64,000 nucleotides of DNA, taken from NCBI RefSeq assembly GCF_011761945.1, contig NZ_JAASQV010000002.1:806001-870000 (forward strand). Direction: 5' to 3'. Made by a program: the position numbers and the translations under genes. Below the pieces are notes generated by a model, which saw only the letters and a list, made by a program, of their open reading frames with translations, made no database searches and was not told the DNA's origin. Positions 60,632 to 64,000 of this stretch are shown here, one piece after another. The stretch comes from Sphingomonas leidyi. Lineage in GTDB: Bacteria > Pseudomonadota > Alphaproteobacteria > Sphingomonadales > Sphingomonadaceae. Position 1 is the stretch's first letter. Every line of letters begins with the position of its first letter.

Positions 60632-61897
60632 ATGAACGCTCCCGCTTCAAACCCCGCGAGCCGCCCCGGCTATCGCGGCGTCGTGCTGGCGATGCTCCTG
60701 CTCGTCTACACCTTCAATTTCCTCGATCGGCAGATACTGGGCATCCTCGCCAAGCCGATCATGGAGGATCTGCACCTCACCAAGACCGAGTTCGGGGCGA
60801 TCGGGGGGCTGGCCTTCGCGATCCTCTACTCGGTGCTCGGCGTGCCGCTCGCCTATCTCGCCGACCGGACCAGCCGGTCGGGCGTGATCGCCGGGGCGCT
60901 GGCGGTGTGGAGCGCGTTCACCGGGCTGTGCGGCATCGCCACCGGCTATTGGCAGCTGTTCCTGTTCCGCCTGGGCGTCGGCGTCGGCGAAGCGGGGGGC
61001 GTGGCGCCATCCTATGCGGTGATCGCCGACTATTTCCCGCCCGAGCGGCGTGCCCGGGCGCTCGGCATCTATTCGCTCGGCATTCCGATCGGGCTGGCGC
61101 TCGGCACGCTGCTCGGCGCCTATATCGCCGCGCTGGTGAACTGGCGCGCGGCGTTCATCACCATGGGCGTGATCGGCCTGGTGATCGCGCCGATCTTCCG
61201 CTGGGTGGTCCGCGACGTTCCGCGCCCACCCGCCCGCGAGGGCACCGCCGGCGCGCCGGTGAGCGCCGTGTTCGGCATCCTGGCCGGCAAGCCCGCCTTC
61301 TGGCTGCTCGCCTTCGGCGCCTCGTGCAGCTCGCTGTGCGGCTATGGCCTGGCGCTGTGGACGCCGCTCGTGCTGATGGGCAATTTCGGCTTCGACCTGG
61401 TGGCGACCGGCCAGTTCATGGCTTCGCTGCTGCTGATCGGCGGCACCGCGGGCGTGTTCGCCGGCGGCTGGTTCGCCGACCGGCTCGGCAAGGGCGACCG
61501 CGCCTGGTACGCCTGGCTGCCCGCCATCGCCTGGCTGCTCACCGCGCCGCTCTTCGCGATCGGCTTCCTCACGTCCAACCCCTGGATCGCCTGGCCGCTG
61601 CTGATCATCCCCAACGGGCTCAACATCCTGTGGCTGGGCCCGGTGACCACCGCCGTGCAGCATATGGTGCCGCAGCACATGCGCGCCACTGCCTCGGGCA
61701 GCTTCCTGCTGATCAACAACCTGATCGGCATGGGCCTTGGCCCGCTATTGATGGGCTTCCTGTCCGAGGAGCTGAAGGCGAGCTATGGCGCCGATGCGCT
61801 GCGCTATGGCGCGGTGTTCTGCCTTGGATTCTATGTGCTCGCCGGCATCCTCGCGCTGCTCGCGGCCCGGCACGTGCGCAAGGGCTGGGTCGACTAG
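60632..61897 (+). CDS. MFS transporter, Spinster-type
   Basis: 421 residues, 12 membrane helices. Key motifs: LLLVYTFNFLDRQILGILAKPI in helix 1, the loop 2-3 motif GVPLAYLADRTSRSG, and RLGVGVGEAGGVAPSYAVIADYFPPERRARALGIYSLG, which is typical of the Spns-like group common beside TonB receptors in sphingomonads. Substrate unknown; organic acids or aromatic compounds are typical for relatives. Its transcript would depend on readthrough of the upstream terminator or on an unseen promoter. Confidence 0.92.
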   Translation: MNAPASNPASRPGYRGVVLAMLLLVYTFNFLDRQILGILAKPIMEDLHLTKTEFGAIGGLAFAILYSVLGVPLAYLADRTSRSGVIAGALAVWSAFTGLCGIATGYWQLFLFRLGVGVGEAGGVAPSYAVIADYFPPERRARALGIYSLGIPIGLALGTLLGAYIAALVNWRAAFITMGVIGLVIAPIFRWVVRDVPRPPAREGTAGAPVSAVFGILAGKPAFWLLAFGASCSSLCGYGLALWTPLVLMGNFGFDLVATGQFMASLLLIGGTAGVFAGGWFADRLGKGDRAWYAWLPAIAWLLTAPLFAIGFLTSNPWIAWPLLIIPNGLNILWLGPVTTAVQHMVPQHMRATASGSFLLINNLIGMGLGPLLMGFLSEELKASYGADALRYGAVFCLGFYVLAGILALLAARHVRKGWVD

Positions 61898-61932
61898 AAG
61901 CGCCGCCGCCTAGGTAGTTTCCCGACTCGGCG

Positions 61933-62033
61933 GATTCCGGAATCGCGCAAATTACGAATTTGCACGATTCTGCAAAGGCGTTCCGAAAGGATGCCTTTCC
62001 GGGACGGCCGGGCGGGGATGGGACCGCCCGGCC
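61933..62033. repeat. Cluster of four inverted repeats between convergent MFS and prfC
   Basis: In the 153-nt gap lie GATTCCGGAATC (61933-61944, perfect palindrome), a long stem of AATCG-C-GCAAATT with AATTTGC-A-CGATT (61941-61969), AAAGGC/GCCTTT (61974-61979, 61993-61998) and GGCCGGGCGG/CCGCCCGGCC (62006-62015, 62024-62033). The first two overlap and are mutually exclusive. Likely bidirectional termination; the density is unusual. Confidence 0.6.
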
Positions 62034-62050
62034 ACCCGGGACGCCGGCGA

Positions 62051-63619
62051 TCAGCGCTCGCGCGTCGCCGCGAACTTCACCCTGGAATAGCGATCGGCGA
62101 CATAGCCGACTTCCCAGTTCGACTTGGCCATGAACACCGGGTTGTCGTCGCGATCCTTGGCCATGGCGCCGCGGTTGAGCGCGACGAAGTCGGCCAGGTC
62201 CTTGGGATCCTCGGCCGAGATCCAGCGCGCGGTCTCGAACGGCGCGACTTCCAGACCGGCCGCCACCTTGTATTCGGCCTCGAGCCGGCTGATCAGCACG
62301 TCCAGCTGCAGCTGCCCCACCACGCCGATCACCCAGTTCGAGCCGATCTCGGGATAGAAGACCTGAGTCACCCCTTCCTCGGCCATGTCGTCCAGCGCCT
62401 TGCGCAGCTGCTTGGTCTTGGTCGGATCCTTGAGCACTACCCGGCGCAGGATCTCCGGCGCGAAATTGGGCAGGCCGGTGAAGCGGACGTCCGCCTTCTC
62501 GCTCAGCGTGTCGCCCACGCGCAGCACGCCGTGATTGGGGATGCCGATGATGTCGCCGGGGAACGCCTCGTCGGCCAGCTCGCGCTCGCGGGCGAAGAAC
62601 AGGATCGGCGAGTGGATCGCGATCGCCTTGCCATGCCCGGTCGGCGTCAGCTTCATGCCGCGCTTGAAGGTGCCCGAGACCAGCCGCATGAACGCGATGC
62701 GGTCGCGGTGATTGGGGTCCATATTGGCCTGGACCTTGAACACGAAGCCGGTGACCTGTCCCGCATCGGGCGAGACCGGCGCCGGCTCGGCCGGCAGCGC
62801 GTGCGGCGGCGGCGCATGGGTGGCGATCGCGTCGATCAGCGAATCGACGCCGAATTCCTTCAGCGCCGAGCCGAAATAGACCGGAGTCAGGTCGCCATGC
62901 CGATAGGCCTCGGCATCGAATGCCGGATAGCCGGCCCGGGCCAGCTCGACATCCTCGCGCAGCCTGGCGAGGTTCTCGGCCGAGAGGATCGCGTCGAGCT
63001 GCGGATCGTCGAGGCCGCTGGTCTGGACCACCTTGCCATGGAATTCGCGGCTGTCGCCCTCGGGCAGCAACAGGCGGTTGGTGGCGAGGTCGAAGATCCC
63101 CTCGAAGGTACCGCCCATGCCCACCGGCCAGGTCATCGGGCACACGTCGAGCGCGAGCAGGTCGGCGATCTCGTCGAGCGTCTCGAAGACATGGCGGCCT
63201 TCGCGGTCCACCTTGTTGACGAAGGTGATGATCGGCACGTTGCGCAGGCGGCAGACCTCGAACAGCTTGCGGGTCTGGCTCTCGATGCCCTTGGCGACGT
63301 CGATCACCATCACCGCCGAATCGACTGCGGTGAGCGTGCGATAGGTATCTTCCGAGAAATCCTCGTGGCCCGGCGTGTCGAGCAGGTTGAAGGTGATGCC
63401 GCCCCGCTCGAAGGTCATCACCGAGCTGGTGACCGAGATGCCGCGCTGCTGCTCGATCTTCATCCAGTCCGATCGCGCGCGCCGGGCGGCGCCGCGCGCC
63501 TTCACTTCGCCGGCAAGGTGGATCGCGCCGCCGAACAGCAGCAGCTTTTCGGTCAGCGTGGTCTTGCCCGCGTCGGGGTGCGAGATGATGGCGAAGGTGC
63601 GGCGGTCGGAAACTGGCAT
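62051..63619 (-). CDS. prfC: Peptide chain release factor 3 PrfC
   Basis: 522 residues of the translational GTPase family. G1 is ISHPDAGKTTLTEKLLL, G2 region RGISVTSSVMTF, G3 LLDTPGHEDFSEDTYR and G4 FVNKVDREG. The RF3 trait FGGAIHLAGEVKARGAARRARSDWMKIEQQRG separates it from EF-G. It recycles RF1/RF2 after termination. The start codon is followed by the normal PVSDRRTFAI. The epimerase gene lies upstream on the same strand, 21 nt away. Confidence 0.97.
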   Translation of the reverse strand: MPVSDRRTFAIISHPDAGKTTLTEKLLLFGGAIHLAGEVKARGAARRARSDWMKIEQQRGISVTSSVMTFERGGITFNLLDTPGHEDFSEDTYRTLTAVDSAVMVIDVAKGIESQTRKLFEVCRLRNVPIITFVNKVDREGRHVFETLDEIADLLALDVCPMTWPVGMGGTFEGIFDLATNRLLLPEGDSREFHGKVVQTSGLDDPQLDAILSAENLARLREDVELARAGYPAFDAEAYRHGDLTPVYFGSALKEFGVDSLIDAIATHAPPPHALPAEPAPVSPDAGQVTGFVFKVQANMDPNHRDRIAFMRLVSGTFKRGMKLTPTGHGKAIAIHSPILFFARERELADEAFPGDIIGIPNHGVLRVGDTLSEKADVRFTGLPNFAPEILRRVVLKDPTKTKQLRKALDDMAEEGVTQVFYPEIGSNWVIGVVGQLQLDVLISRLEAEYKVAAGLEVAPFETARWISAEDPKDLADFVALNRGAMAKDRDDNPVFMAKSNWEVGYVADRYSRVKFAATRER

Positions 63620-63640
63620 GGTGGCGGGCCCTTTAGCGGG

Positions 63641-64000
63641 TCAACCGGCCAGCGTCACTCTCATCGTGAAGGTCCTCGCTTCGCCCGGCGCATAGCGCTG
63701 CATCAGCGGCTTGTCCCAGATCTCGCCGGTGAACCCGTGCGGGTCGGCGATGCCGTGCCAGGGCTCGATGCACAGATAGCGGGCGCCCGGCTTCATCCAC
63801 AGCCCCAGCGCCGGCGTGTCGGGGAAATCGCAGACCAGCTGCAGCCCGCCCTCGGCGCCATAGGCGAGCGACTGGCTGCGTACCGGATTCCACACCAGCG
63901 CATCGCGCTCGAACAATGCGTCGTGCAGCGCGAGCACTTGCCCCTCGACCGGGCTTTCCCAGCCGCCGGCATCCATCCAGCCGCCCTTGACGATCGCCGC
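63641..64000 (-). CDS. Aldose 1-epimerase family protein, 5'-truncated
   Basis: The frame is open to the right edge (AAIVKGGW before the Met codon at 63976), so only the last 120 residues are seen. FLCIEPWHG-type YLCIEPWHGIADPHGFTGEIWDKPL and the ending LAPGE-like YAPGEARTFTMRVTL fit the LacX-like branch of the galactose mutarotase superfamily. The catalytic His region lies outside the window. Substrate unknown. Confidence 0.82.
   Translation of the reverse strand, partial: AAIVKGGWMDAGGWESPVEGQVLALHDALFERDALVWNPVRSQSLAYGAEGGLQLVCDFPDTPALGLWMKPGARYLCIEPWHGIADPHGFTGEIWDKPLMQRYAPGEARTFTMRVTLAG

Overview
The window is high-GC (roughly two thirds G+C by eye), densely coded and built of operons whose genes overlap by 1 or 4 nt (ATGA, GTGA, TGATG). 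Gene content points to an alphaproteobacterium of the Sphingomonadales: a CBP3-type cytochrome c chaperone next to DUF177, an NDUFA9-like NAD(P)-binding protein next to uppP, a TauE/SafE exporter with a TIGR02186 partner, a TonB receptor next to a Spinster-type MFS carrier, and a putA without the N-terminal DNA-binding domain, facing an Lrp-type regulator. The assignment rests on gene content, not on a 16S gene.

Layout. 1-9718 (+) is a flagellar block fliI(partial)-J-K-L-M-N-O-P-Q-R-flhB-fliD-fliS. It covers the export ATPase, hook-length control, switch, export gate, filament cap and flagellin chaperone. I see a sigma-54-type -24/-12 element in the 3' end of fliJ, just before fliK, and a sigma-28-like element over the flhB stop, before fliD. 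9773-13057 holds a CaiB/BaiF racemase-like gene with changed catalytic residues, an FMN reductase, a degenerate response regulator and a ZntB/CorA transporter. 16688 down to 12104 (-) is one tight string: argH, a small lipoprotein, lysA, a siroheme-type dehydrogenase and zntB-like. 16705-20249 (+) is a thioredoxin-like lipoprotein fused by overlap to rutB-rutC-rutD-rutA (pyrimidine ring cleavage) in a non-standard order and without rutE/F/G. 20337-25234 carries an RcnB-like protein, tRNA-Gln, ppx, rlmE, rpoZ and a phospholipase D family enzyme. 25271-29418 is the divergent Lrp regulator and putA. 29525-38838 carries an NDUFA9-like protein, uppP and gltD, two DUF2059 exported proteins, then gltB.

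38840-40460 is an accessory pocket with lower GC. It encodes two divergent small peptides, each with a double-glycine type leader and an identical GGPPPPNLGFH tail, a strong hairpin, a 55-residue membrane protein and a CPBP-family membrane protein. I read it as a candidate, possibly undescribed, bacteriocin/RiPP-like cassette; it is the main point of interest here.

40511-43920 has a TauE/SafE exporter, a TIGR02186 protein and a HerA-like ATPase. 46337 down to 43945 (-) is a two-gene set that looks like a minimal NfrB/NfrA exopolysaccharide pair. 46493-54504 is a thioester alpha-2-macroglobulin and PBP1C pair. 54693-56880 holds bamE, a CBP3 chaperone, DUF177 and a small P-loop protein. 56885-61897 is a TetR-controlled uptake locus (hypothetical, TetR, TonB receptor, MFS). 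62051-64000 (-) ends with prfC and a truncated aldose epimerase. I found no CRISPR array, insertion sequence, rRNA or replication origin.
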